Source: Gemmatimonadota bacterium (GTDB lineage: Bacteria > Gemmatimonadota > Gemmatimonadetes > Gemmatimonadales > Gemmatimonadaceae). Taken from it: DNA of 64,000 bases. This document shows, piece by piece, positions 53,161-60,756 of the stretch. The notes beneath the pieces are model-generated. The model did not search any database, was not told where the DNA came from, and saw only the letters and a program-made list of their open reading frames with translations. How positions within the stretch are numbered: the first letter of the stretch is position 1; each line of letters begins with the position of its first letter. Location of the stretch: the NCBI GenBank assembly GCA_016704465.1, contig JADJAD010000001.1, positions 248,001 to 312,000 on the forward strand, in the 5' to 3' direction. Made by a program: the position numbers and the translations under genes.

Positions 53161-53235
53161 GTGGACGTGCGTGCCGTGGACGTGCGTGCCGAGGACGTGC
53201 GTGCCGTGGACGTGCGTGCCGTGGACGTGCGTTCC
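53161..53235. repeat. 15-bp tandem repeat, GTGGACGTGCGTGCC
   Basis: Five copies, three of them identical and the third and fifth with one or two changes, lie between hsp20 and the subtilase gene, 80 bp behind the 14-bp repeat. The unit is a multiple of three and is in frame with the subtilase gene, where it would read as (V/M)DVRA repeats. I judge it to be upstream of the true start at 53347. Confidence 0.88.
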
Positions 53236-53346
53236 GTGTACCCTTCGTACCGCCTGCTCGACCCTCCCGGTAGCTTTCACGCGCCGTCCCTACGCGCCGA
53301 CGCCCTTCAACCAGTGCGCCCGACGCTTCCCACATCTCGCTCGGTC

Positions 53347-55008
53347 ATGCGGATTCGCCTCTCTCCTCTCGCCCTCCTGTTCGCGCTGGGCTGCGCTTCG
53401 GCACCCCAGACGATCGCGCCAGCGCCGACGCCCGAGCCGAACACCCAATCGGTGGTGGCGGCACCGGTGTCGCCGACCGCTCCCCCTTCGGCACCGATCA
53501 GCGAGGCGCCCGACGACTGGCAGCTGCTCGACCTCTCGGCAGATCGTGTCCCCGGCATCGGCGCCCGTCGTGCCGAGCGCGAGTTGCTCGCCAACCGGGC
53601 ACCGGCGCGCACCATCGTGGTGGCCGTGATCGACGGGGGTGTCGACACCGCCCACGTCGACCTGCGCGCCAACCTGTGGCGCAATCCGGGAGAGGTGGCC
53701 GGCAATGCCAAGGACGATGACGGCAACGGCTACTCGGACGACACCTACGGCTGGAACTTCCTCGGTGCCCCCACGGGCGAGAACGTGGACTGGGATACGC
53801 TCGAGCTCACGCGGGAGCATGTGCGGTGCATGCGGAGCGGCACGGCGGCGGATTCGGCTGCGCGGGCACAGTGCGCCGACGTCGCGCGCGACTTCGAGGC
53901 AAAGCGCGCCGAGCTGCAGCAGACGGCGATGCAGATCCAGATGATCGACGGCACGTACACCCGAACCGTGAACATCCTCGGGACGGTCCTGCCGGCCGAT
54001 TCGCTGACCTCGGCGCGGGTCACGGCGTTGAAGCCGGCCAACGACAGCGTGCGCGCGGCCCGCGATCTCTTCCTGCGCATGGCGGCGAGCGGCATTGATG
54101 GCACCGCGCTCGCCGATGCACGCAAGGACGTGACCGGGCGGCTCGAGTACGGACTCAACGTCGACTTCACCCCGCGGACCATCGTCGGGGATGACCCGGC
54201 GAACCTGACTGAGCGCCGGTACGGCAATCGTGACGTGACCGGCCCCGATGCCAAGCATGGCTCCCACGTCGCCGGTATCATCGGCGCCGTGCGGGGGAAC
54301 GACACCGGCATCGACGGCGTGGCCCGGACCGTGAAGCTGATGGTCGTGCGGGCCGTCCCGAACGGCGACGAACACGACAAGGACATCGCCAGCGCGATCC
54401 GCTACGCCGTCGACAATGGCGCGCAGATCATCAACATGAGCTTCGGCAAGGACTATTCACCCCACAAGGCGGCGGTCGACGACGCCGTGCGCTACGCCGA
54501 TGCGCGCGGGGTGCTGATGATTCATGCCTCCGGGAACGACGGGAAGAACCTCGCCGAGGTGAAGAACTTCCCCACGCCCGTCTACCTCGACGGCACGCGC
54601 GCCGTGAACTGGATCGAGGTCGGTGCCTCGTCGTGGAAGGGGGGGGCAGCGCTCGCCGCCCCGTTCTCCAACTACGGCAAGGCGCAGGTCGACGTCTTTG
54701 CTCCCGGCGTCGACATCCTGTCCACGGTGCTCGGCGGTGGCTACGGGCGCGAGAGCGGGACGAGCATGGCGGCGCCGGTGGTCTCCGGCCTGGCCGCCGT
54801 CCTGATGAGCTACTTCCCGACGCTGACCGCCGCCGACGTGAAGCAGGTCATCCTCGAGTCCTCGACTCGGTATGCCGATACGATGGTCGTTCGCCCGGGC
54901 ACCGATGGTGAGCAGGTCCCGTTCGGGTCACTCTCGTCCACCGGCGGCGTCGTGAACCTGTACGCGGCGGTGAAGGCCGCGTTGGCCAGGAGCGGCGCGG
55001 TGCAGTAG
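53347..55008 (+). CDS. Subtilisin-like serine peptidase (S8), lipoprotein
   Basis: The 553-residue protein starts at the ATG before a lipoprotein signal (LALLFALGC), followed by a Pro/Thr/Ala-rich linker. The open frame reaches back to 53161 through a tandem repeat but loses the signal. The triad is complete: Asp96 in VAVIDGGVD, His304 in KHGSHVAGI and Ser473 in SGTSMAAP, with the oxyanion Asn in ASGNDGKN. The distance from Asp to His (208 residues) is far larger than the 30-60 usual in subtilases. The insert includes a charged helical part (about 155-210) and may cap the active site. The peptidase would act at the cell envelope. It converges on plsC. Confidence 0.9.
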   Translation: MRIRLSPLALLFALGCASAPQTIAPAPTPEPNTQSVVAAPVSPTAPPSAPISEAPDDWQLLDLSADRVPGIGARRAERELLANRAPARTIVVAVIDGGVDTAHVDLRANLWRNPGEVAGNAKDDDGNGYSDDTYGWNFLGAPTGENVDWDTLELTREHVRCMRSGTAADSAARAQCADVARDFEAKRAELQQTAMQIQMIDGTYTRTVNILGTVLPADSLTSARVTALKPANDSVRAARDLFLRMAASGIDGTALADARKDVTGRLEYGLNVDFTPRTIVGDDPANLTERRYGNRDVTGPDAKHGSHVAGIIGAVRGNDTGIDGVARTVKLMVVRAVPNGDEHDKDIASAIRYAVDNGAQIINMSFGKDYSPHKAAVDDAVRYADARGVLMIHASGNDGKNLAEVKNFPTPVYLDGTRAVNWIEVGASSWKGGAALAAPFSNYGKAQVDVFAPGVDILSTVLGGGYGRESGTSMAAPVVSGLAAVLMSYFPTLTAADVKQVILESSTRYADTMVVRPGTDGEQVPFGSLSSTGGVVNLYAAVKAALARSGAVQ

Positions 55009-55034
55009 CGGCGGTGCAGTGGCAGCGGTGCTGT
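54991..55034. repeat. Degenerate repeat at the end of the subtilase gene
   Basis: AGCGGCGCGGTGCAGT, AGCGGCGGTGCAGT and GGCAGCGGTGCTGT follow one another over the stop codon (TAG at 55006). It looks like a decayed tandem duplication of 14-16 bp. Confidence 0.4.
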
Positions 55035-55062
55035 ACCAGCGCTCGCCGCTGCGGTCTCGCGC

Positions 55063-55827
55063 CTAACGGCTGCCTGTCGCCCGGCGATCGTCCTGCATCT
55101 CGCTGACCAGCACCTTGCGCGCCTCGGAGATGATGGTCCGCGTCTTGTCACGCAGCGCGGCAATGTCGTCGAGCGTGAGCCCGGTGGTCTCGATGGGTGG
55201 GAGGACCTTGACGCGCGCGCGGGACCGCTGGAAGCGGAAGGTCCCCTTGGCCATGCAGCTGCGCGTGCCGGCCACGACGATCGGGAGGATCGGGACGCCC
55301 GCCTCGAGGGCGAGCCGGAACGCCCCATCCTTGAACGGGAGCAGCTCACCGTCGCGCGACCGCGTCCCCTCGGGAAAGATCATGACGCTGACCCGCTTGC
55401 GCAGGCGGTCGCGCGCCTGGTTCATGGCCTGGATCGTACTGGAACGTTCGCCACGCCGAATCTCGATGTCGCCCGCCATCCGCATCATCCACCCCATGCA
55501 GGGGATCTTGAACATCGTGTCCTTCGACAGCCACTTCATCTCCCACGGCAGGTGCGAGATGAGGAAGATGTCGGCGTATGACTCGTGGTTGGATACCGCG
55601 ACATAGGGACGGCGCGGGTCGCGAATGAAGTCGCCCGACGTCTCGAACCGCCAGAGCGGATTGAGCTTGACCGACGTCACCCCGATCAGCCGGAAGAGTC
55701 GCCCGGCGGCGTAGCGGCCCTTGTCGAAGGGCGCCGTGACGCAATAGACGAGAAAGACGAGCGGCGTGCCGACGATGACCAGCAGAACGGTCGCGGTCCA
55801 CGCCCACGCGTTGAGCAGTTGTGCCAC
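55063..55827 (-). CDS. plsC: 1-acyl-sn-glycerol-3-phosphate acyltransferase (PlsC)
   Basis: The protein has 254 residues from the GTG at 55827; a TTG start 75 bases upstream would add 25 residues without family character. A membrane helix (about 8-35) leads to the acyltransferase domain. Its blocks are SNHESYADIF (the catalytic His-x4-Asp), MAGDIEIRRGER, FPEGTRSRDGELLPFKDGAF and PILPIVVAGT. It acylates lysophosphatidic acid to phosphatidic acid at the inner membrane. Its stop codon lies inside a GTTAGGC word (CGT TAG GCG). It is alone in its transcription unit and converges on the subtilase gene. Confidence 0.9.
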   Translation of the reverse strand: MAQLLNAWAWTATVLLVIVGTPLVFLVYCVTAPFDKGRYAAGRLFRLIGVTSVKLNPLWRFETSGDFIRDPRRPYVAVSNHESYADIFLISHLPWEMKWLSKDTMFKIPCMGWMMRMAGDIEIRRGERSSTIQAMNQARDRLRKRVSVMIFPEGTRSRDGELLPFKDGAFRLALEAGVPILPIVVAGTRSCMAKGTFRFQRSRARVKVLPPIETTGLTLDDIAALRDKTRTIISEARKVLVSEMQDDRRATGSR

Positions 55828-56046
55828 GGAATATCCAGGACCGGAAGTGGAGCGAGCGGCCGACCCGGGCACAGCCGTTGCCCGAACGTCGACCACTGGC
55901 AAAGCTAACTGTCACTCGCCTCCCGGTCACGCTTCCCCGACTGCTTCGCGGACCGGGTCCGGACTCGGTCACTCCAACCCGAGGCCAGGGCGACCGTGCG
56001 ATGAGGCCCCGACGCACCACGAACCGCGACGGGCCGTGGTGCCGTC

Positions 56047-56072
56047 GCAGGGCGCCGGCGCAGGGCGCCGAC
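56047..56072. repeat. Two 13-bp copies, GCAGGGCGCCGRC
   Basis: Two adjacent copies with one difference lie 28 bp downstream of the stop of the small DUF4331-type lipoprotein gene. Confidence 0.6.
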
Positions 56073-56100
56073 GCCGCGCTTGCGGGTCTTGCAACCAGCG

Positions 56101-56679
56101 CTAGTGCGCCACCCCGAGATACGGGAACGTCGTCCGGAACGGGACGTCGTTGGCCGGGACGTTGTCGGTCGTGAGCCCAGGGGTGACGTTGTTCGTGTTG
56201 CCGAGCAGGTCGCCGAAGATCGCGCCGAGTCCGATGTCCACGACATCGTCGTTCAACGTGCGACCGCCGTAGCCGCCGAAGACCCAGCTGAGCCAGAAGA
56301 CCGGGGTTCCGTCGCGCTTGGGATAGATCAGCAGCTTGTCGGGGAGCAGGGCGCCGGCAATGGCGGCTGCGTACGCGTTGTCGCGGCCGGCCACGCCGGT
56401 GACGAAGGCACTGACGTCGGCGCTGTGCGTCGAGACATCGGTGCTCGGGTTCCCCTTGTTGTACAGCTCGTGACGCGCCTTGACGACGGTCACCTCACTG
56501 ACGAGGGGATTTGCCAGGCGCTCGATCTGTTCGTAGACTCGGCGCCCGTCGGCGTTGACCGCCGCATTGGTGCTGGCGGCGTCGGTGGCGCGGGGGAGTC
56601 CGGTGCTGTCCGTGTCAGAGCAGGCGGCCGCCAGCGAGAGCGCGGTCACGCCCACGACCCGGAGAAGAGTGGTTCGCAT
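56101..56679 (-). CDS. Lipoprotein resembling the C-terminal part of DUF4331
   Basis: The 192-residue protein has a lipoprotein signal ending LAAAC and an acidic linker. From about residue 45 it resembles the last third of DUF4331 proteins: a helix with VYEQIERLANPLVSEV, the segment LPDKLLIYPKR, and the end NVPANDVPFRTTFPYLG, which is like the usual 'D..P.ND..F...FPYL' end of that family. The gene just upstream (31 bp gap, same strand) encodes the N-terminal part with its own signal peptide. The two together would make one DUF4331 protein, so this looks like a split into two exported proteins. The function of DUF4331 is unknown. Confidence 0.65.
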   Translation of the reverse strand: MRTTLLRVVGVTALSLAAACSDTDSTGLPRATDAASTNAAVNADGRRVYEQIERLANPLVSEVTVVKARHELYNKGNPSTDVSTHSADVSAFVTGVAGRDNAYAAAIAGALLPDKLLIYPKRDGTPVFWLSWVFGGYGGRTLNDDVVDIGLGAIFGDLLGNTNNVTPGLTTDNVPANDVPFRTTFPYLGVAH

Positions 56680-56710
56680 GTGTGTGTGTGCCTCGAGTGA
56701 GAGTGGGTGC

Positions 56711-57439
56711 CTAACGGCTCGTGGTGGCCCAGATGCCGATCGCCGGATCGGTCGCAGCGTTGGCGGGGAGCAGCATGTCCTCGGGCAGCTCGATCACGAT
56801 GCCCAGCGCGTTGAAGCCGCGCAGGAAGTCCTTGCCCGGGTTCCGGAAGGAGGTCGCCGGATCGGGGAACTTCGACAGCGGGCCGCGCGACGGACGCCGG
56901 TCGGGGACGATGCGGAAGAACTGCTGGAGGTCGATGAAGAACGGATCATCGAACAGCCCGGCGTACAGCTGGATCCCCGATGACGTCCCCACCATACTGT
57001 TGGTCATGCCGCGCAGCGTTGGCTCCTGCTTCACGTAGCTGTTGAAGCTCCCCACCTGCGTCGGCTCCACCGGCCCGAACAGCTCGACCTGCTGGTTGCG
57101 TCCCTTGCCGCGGAACCGCAGCTGGAAGACCAGGTCCTCGAGATTGTCGCCGTCGTTGTCCACCTTGACCTGGTACAGCACGTTCGGATCGAAGCCGATC
57201 GTGGCCGACTGCGAGGGCGTCACCGGCGACGCCGTGGTGACCGCGAGGACGAGGCGGTCGGAGGTGACGCCGGGAAAGGCGTACACATCGTTGATGTCCG
57301 GCAACTGCGCGATCTCGACTTCGGGGGTGTCCTGGTGGTCGGAGGCACGCAAGGCGCCGGCAACTCCGACGGCACCTGCGGCTGCGAGGGCCAGCGCGAA
57401 CGCCATTCGACGTGACGCGAAGGTCTTGAATCGTGACAT
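56711..57439 (-). CDS. DUF4331-type exported protein, N-terminal part
   Basis: The 242-residue protein starts at an ATG with AAGGAGAG five bases before it. The signal peptide is Ala-rich with a basic start (SRFKTFASRRM) and cleavage near LRA. The mature protein opens with SDHQDTPEVE and LPDINDVYAFPG, the normal DUF4331 beginning ('ASSHREAP...D.TD.YAF'), then VDNDGDNLEDLVFQLRF and a segment GIQLYAGLFDDPFFID typical of the family. It stops where full-length members continue; the missing part is found in the next gene. The stop TAG lies in a GTTAGGC word. Function is unknown; many family members occur with TonB receptors, and one follows nearby on the other strand. Confidence 0.78.
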   Translation of the reverse strand: MSRFKTFASRRMAFALALAAAGAVGVAGALRASDHQDTPEVEIAQLPDINDVYAFPGVTSDRLVLAVTTASPVTPSQSATIGFDPNVLYQVKVDNDGDNLEDLVFQLRFRGKGRNQQVELFGPVEPTQVGSFNSYVKQEPTLRGMTNSMVGTSSGIQLYAGLFDDPFFIDLQQFFRIVPDRRPSRGPLSKFPDPATSFRNPGKDFLRGFNALGIVIELPEDMLLPANAATDPAIGIWATTSR

Positions 57440-57709
57440 GGGCTCTCTCCTTGAGGAGTCGTGTGCGGGAACTACGCCGCATCTGCAGAATCGGATTGGT
57501 CCCCGATCGCACGACGTCGTACTCGGCTGGCAACCCCCGCTTGGAGTGGCCCCGTGAGTTGCGCATTGACCAGCGAGCAGGAGCGGAACACCTTCCGCCC
57601 GTTCACCCGTCACTTCGCCACTGCTCGAGAGGTCCGGCTCGTGGTCACACCATCATCGTCCGTCGTCGCACCCGCCGTCGACACCGTTCCGGGCGTCCTG
57701 TCGGTCGCC

Positions 57710-57955
57710 ATGCGTCCGCGCGTCGTCCGGCGGGCGCTGCGCTACCTGGTGATCGTGGGGACGATCCTCATCAGCATAAACCACGGCGACGCCATCCTCC
57801 GTGGCGATGTGACAACACCGCGCGTGCTGCGCATGCTGCTGACCTGCCTGGTGCCATACTGCGTCTCGACCGCCTCGAGCGTGGAGGCGGTCCGCGCGCT
57901 GGCCCGCGATCGGCTTCGGGAGCAGCGCGCGCGACACGCCGGGGCATACCAATGA
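57710..57955 (+). CDS. NrtS-like small membrane protein
   Basis: The 81-residue protein has two membrane helices. It fits the NrtS family (putative nitrate/nitrite transporter): RRALRYLVIVGTILISINHGDAIL, read as one helix with the conserved Asn and Gly-Asp, and LLTCLVPYCVSTASS. The ATG at 57710 gives the family length; an upstream GTG at 57641 would add 23 residues. It is divergent from the DUF4331 gene and 144 bp before a TonB receptor gene on the same strand. No nitrate-assimilation genes are in the window. Confidence 0.65.
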   Translation: MRPRVVRRALRYLVIVGTILISINHGDAILRGDVTTPRVLRMLLTCLVPYCVSTASSVEAVRALARDRLREQRARHAGAYQ

Positions 57956-58099
57956 AGGGGCCCGCACGACGACGTGGGGTGAACGCGCACTGGTCGGCAA
58001 TCCAGATGGCGACATGTGGCGTAGGTATGGCATGCATCGGCACAGTCGATCAGTCGGCTGCGCCATCGCCCCGACCTCGCAGCGCCGCCGGAGTATCAC

Positions 58100-60265
58100 G
58101 TGCCCGTCTCTCGCCCCAACATTCCTCGTCTCGCGCGTGGTGTCGCGCGTTCTCTGTCGCGTTGTGTCGCGCGTGCCGCCGGCATCGGTCTCGCCGTCAT
58201 GGGTGTCGCCGCCTCGGTGGTTCCGAGCGCGAGCGCCTGGGCGCAGGGCGACAGTGTCAGGACCGACGTGCAGGATTCGTCACGCGTGCGCGCGCTGCAG
58301 GGTGTCCGGGTGATCGGGCGCGTCGATGAGCTGCGTGGCGTCGCCTCCACGGCGTCGCAGGGACGCGTCGGAGCGGCCGACCTGCGCCTGCGACCGCTCA
58401 TGCGTGAGGGCGAGCTGCTCGAGACGGTGCCGGGCGTGATCGTCACGCAGCACTCCGGCGACGGCAAGTCCAACCAGCTGTTCGTGCGCGGCTTCAACCT
58501 GGATCATGGCACGGACTTCCAGACCCGGGTGGAAGGGATGCCGGTGAACATGGCCTCGCACGCGCACGGCCAGGGATACACGGACCTGAACTTTTTGATT
58601 CCCGAGTTTGTCGACCACATCGACTATCGACTCGGAGCCTACCACGCGGCCATCGGTGACTTCGGCAGCGCGGGCGGCGCCGAGTTCGAGCTGCGGAAGC
58701 GCCTGGACCGACCGTTCTTCTCGCTGGGCGCGGGGGCGTACGGCTATTCGCGCGCGGTCGCGGGGACCTCACTAACTTTGGGAAGCGGCGAGTTCATGCT
58801 CGGCGGCGAAGCCAAGTCGTACGACGGTCCGTGGCAGGTGAGCCAGCGCCTGCGGAAGTTCAGCGGCATTGCCCGCTACTCTGCCGATCGTGGGGCGTCC
58901 CGGTTCTCCCTGCTGGGCCTGGCGTATCGCAACGGCTGGGCCGCCTCCGACCAGGTGCCCGCACGGGCCGTGAATGGGGGCACCATCGGCCGGTTCGGTC
59001 AGGTGGACCCGACGCTGGGCGGCGAGTCCTCTCGATACTCGCTCGCTGCGAGCTGGCACCGGGTCGGCGGCTCGGCCATCCAGGCCGTGCAGCTGTACGG
59101 CATCGCGTCGGCGCTCGACCTGTACTCCAACTTCACGTACTTCCTGTCCGATGCCGACGGCGGCGACCAGTTCAACCAGCGGGAGGGGCGCGTGACCCTC
59201 GGGACCAACCTTTCGCACCGGCAGCAGCTCACCGCGCGAGGCGTCGAGCACACCCTGGCGATCGGCCTGCAGCATCGCACCGACCTGGTGGACGACATCG
59301 GGCTGCACCACACGCGCGCACGCGTGCGCAGCGCCACGGTGCGCGAGGACGACGTCAGCCAGAGCAGCACCGGCCTGTTCGCCGAGGTGGAGTCGCGCTG
59401 GACGCCACGCTTTCGCTCGGTGCTCGGACTCCGCGGCGACGCGTTCGCGTTCGATGTGGACAGCCGGCTCCCCGCAAACTCCGGACAGCGCCGTGCCGGG
59501 ATCATGAGCCCGAAGCTCTCGTTCGCCTTCGCCCCCTCTTCCACATCCGAGCTGTACCTGAGCGGCGGATTCGGCTTCCACAGCAATGATGCACGTGGTG
59601 CCACCATCACGGTCGATCCGGTCTCCGGCGGCGCCGCGGCGCAGGTCGATCCGCTCGTGCGGTCGCGCGGCGGAGAGGTGGGCATCCGCCTCTCACCCGG
59701 TCCACAGTGGCGTTCGACCGTGGCACTGTGGGCGCTGGATCTCGACAGCGAGTTGCTGTTCGTCGGCGACGGTGGCACCACCGAGCCGACCGGCGCCAGT
59801 CGTCGTGCTGGCCTGACCATCGCCAACTTCTACCGCCCGACCTCGCAGCTGTCGGTGGACGCCGACGTGTCGGTGTCACGCGCGCGGCTGCGCAGTGTGG
59901 CCCCGGGCGAGGACCGCATCCCGGGCGCGCTGGAGCACGTCGTCGCCGCCGGCGTCACGTGGACGACCGCGGCCGATCGCGCCTTCGCGACCCTGCGCCT
60001 GCGCCACTTCGGTGCGTATCCGCTGCTCGAGGACGATCGGGTGCGGGCGTCGCCGACCACGCTGGTCAACGCCAGCGCCGGGCTGCGGGTGGGTGGGGTG
60101 CGGGTGCAGGTGAGCGTGCTGAACGTCCTGGGGTCGCGGGCCAATGACATCCAGTACTACTATGCCTCGCGGCTACCGGGGGAGCCGGCTGGTGGCATCG
60201 GAGACGTCCATTCCCATCCGGTGGAGCCGCGGCAGTTGCGCCTGGCGCTCGTGCGCGGGCTGTAG
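58100..60265 (+). CDS. TonB-dependent receptor
   Basis: The 721-residue protein starts with GTG and has a signal peptide (cleavage near AWAQG). The plug domain covers about 65-200 with LLETVPGVIVTQHSG, NQLFVRGFNLDHGTDF and VDHIDYRLGAYHA. The remainder is a beta barrel with alternating strands up to the end. The carboxy-terminal residue is Leu rather than the usual Phe. A His-containing end segment (DVHSHPVEPR) is typical of one receptor group. No carboxypeptidase-like domain precedes the plug, so it is of the classical kind, unlike the SusC receptor. The ligand is unknown; no siderophore or metal genes are adjacent. Confidence 0.88.
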   Translation: MPVSRPNIPRLARGVARSLSRCVARAAGIGLAVMGVAASVVPSASAWAQGDSVRTDVQDSSRVRALQGVRVIGRVDELRGVASTASQGRVGAADLRLRPLMREGELLETVPGVIVTQHSGDGKSNQLFVRGFNLDHGTDFQTRVEGMPVNMASHAHGQGYTDLNFLIPEFVDHIDYRLGAYHAAIGDFGSAGGAEFELRKRLDRPFFSLGAGAYGYSRAVAGTSLTLGSGEFMLGGEAKSYDGPWQVSQRLRKFSGIARYSADRGASRFSLLGLAYRNGWAASDQVPARAVNGGTIGRFGQVDPTLGGESSRYSLAASWHRVGGSAIQAVQLYGIASALDLYSNFTYFLSDADGGDQFNQREGRVTLGTNLSHRQQLTARGVEHTLAIGLQHRTDLVDDIGLHHTRARVRSATVREDDVSQSSTGLFAEVESRWTPRFRSVLGLRGDAFAFDVDSRLPANSGQRRAGIMSPKLSFAFAPSSTSELYLSGGFGFHSNDARGATITVDPVSGGAAAQVDPLVRSRGGEVGIRLSPGPQWRSTVALWALDLDSELLFVGDGGTTEPTGASRRAGLTIANFYRPTSQLSVDADVSVSRARLRSVAPGEDRIPGALEHVVAAGVTWTTAADRAFATLRLRHFGAYPLLEDDRVRASPTTLVNASAGLRVGGVRVQVSVLNVLGSRANDIQYYYASRLPGEPAGGIGDVHSHPVEPRQLRLALVRGL

Positions 60266-60281
60266 CGCCGGCCGACGCGCC

Positions 60282-60554
60282 CTACTTCTTGCGGCGAGCC
60301 CTCGCCACGACGAGCCCAGCGACCACGGTCGCCGCCGCGACAGCCACCGCCACCCGCTTCTGCTTCTTCTTGCGCGCCGCCTCTTTCCCCGTCACCCGCT
60401 CCGCCACCTGCTTCGCCACGATTCCCGCCTGCGCACCCGCCGCCTTCGCAGTCCTCACCGCCAGGCGCGCCGTCTTCACCGCTTGCACGGCGGTTACGGC
60501 TGCAACGGCCGCGGTCCTCACGGTCTTGCGGGCAGATTTCTTGATGTTGGCCAT
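60282..60554 (-). CDS. Lys/Ala-rich histone H1-like small protein with hydrophobic segment
   Basis: The 90-residue protein starts at an ATG with AGGAG six bases before it. It consists mainly of Ala, Lys, Arg and Val: a first part (1-60) like bacterial H1-type proteins, with KKSARKTVRTAAVAA and repeated AVKTARLAVRTAK, then a very basic KEAARKKKQKR. A hydrophobic stretch of about 20 residues (VAVAVAAATVVAGLVVA) and a basic end ARARRKK complete it. It may bind DNA or acidic surfaces, possibly at the membrane. It converges on the TonB receptor gene with only 16 bp between. I do not know a characterised family member. Confidence 0.65.
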   Translation of the reverse strand: MANIKKSARKTVRTAAVAAVTAVQAVKTARLAVRTAKAAGAQAGIVAKQVAERVTGKEAARKKKQKRVAVAVAAATVVAGLVVARARRKK

Positions 60555-60756
60555 GTGATCTCCTGTCGTGCGGGTCATGCAACGCGCCGCCTGATCCGCG
60601 GGGTCGTGAGGCACCTTGAGTGCGCGCGCGTGCGGGACGCGTAGCGGCCTGAATGATACACCGCCGCGTCGCGGTGTGCCGTCCGGTCATGGCTGCGAGT
60701 CCGCGGGACCTCCTCGGCGGCGCCGGGTGGTGAGCCGACATCGGCCGGTCGCCTCC

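Noticed and set aside
52959..53235. CRISPR array
   Set aside because: The copies are directly adjacent with units of 14 and 15 bp and no spacers; no cas genes are present.
57951..58329. Frame beginning with ATGA overlap after the NrtS-like gene
   Set aside because: It runs into the TonB receptor gene in another frame and shows no hydrophobic or domain pattern.
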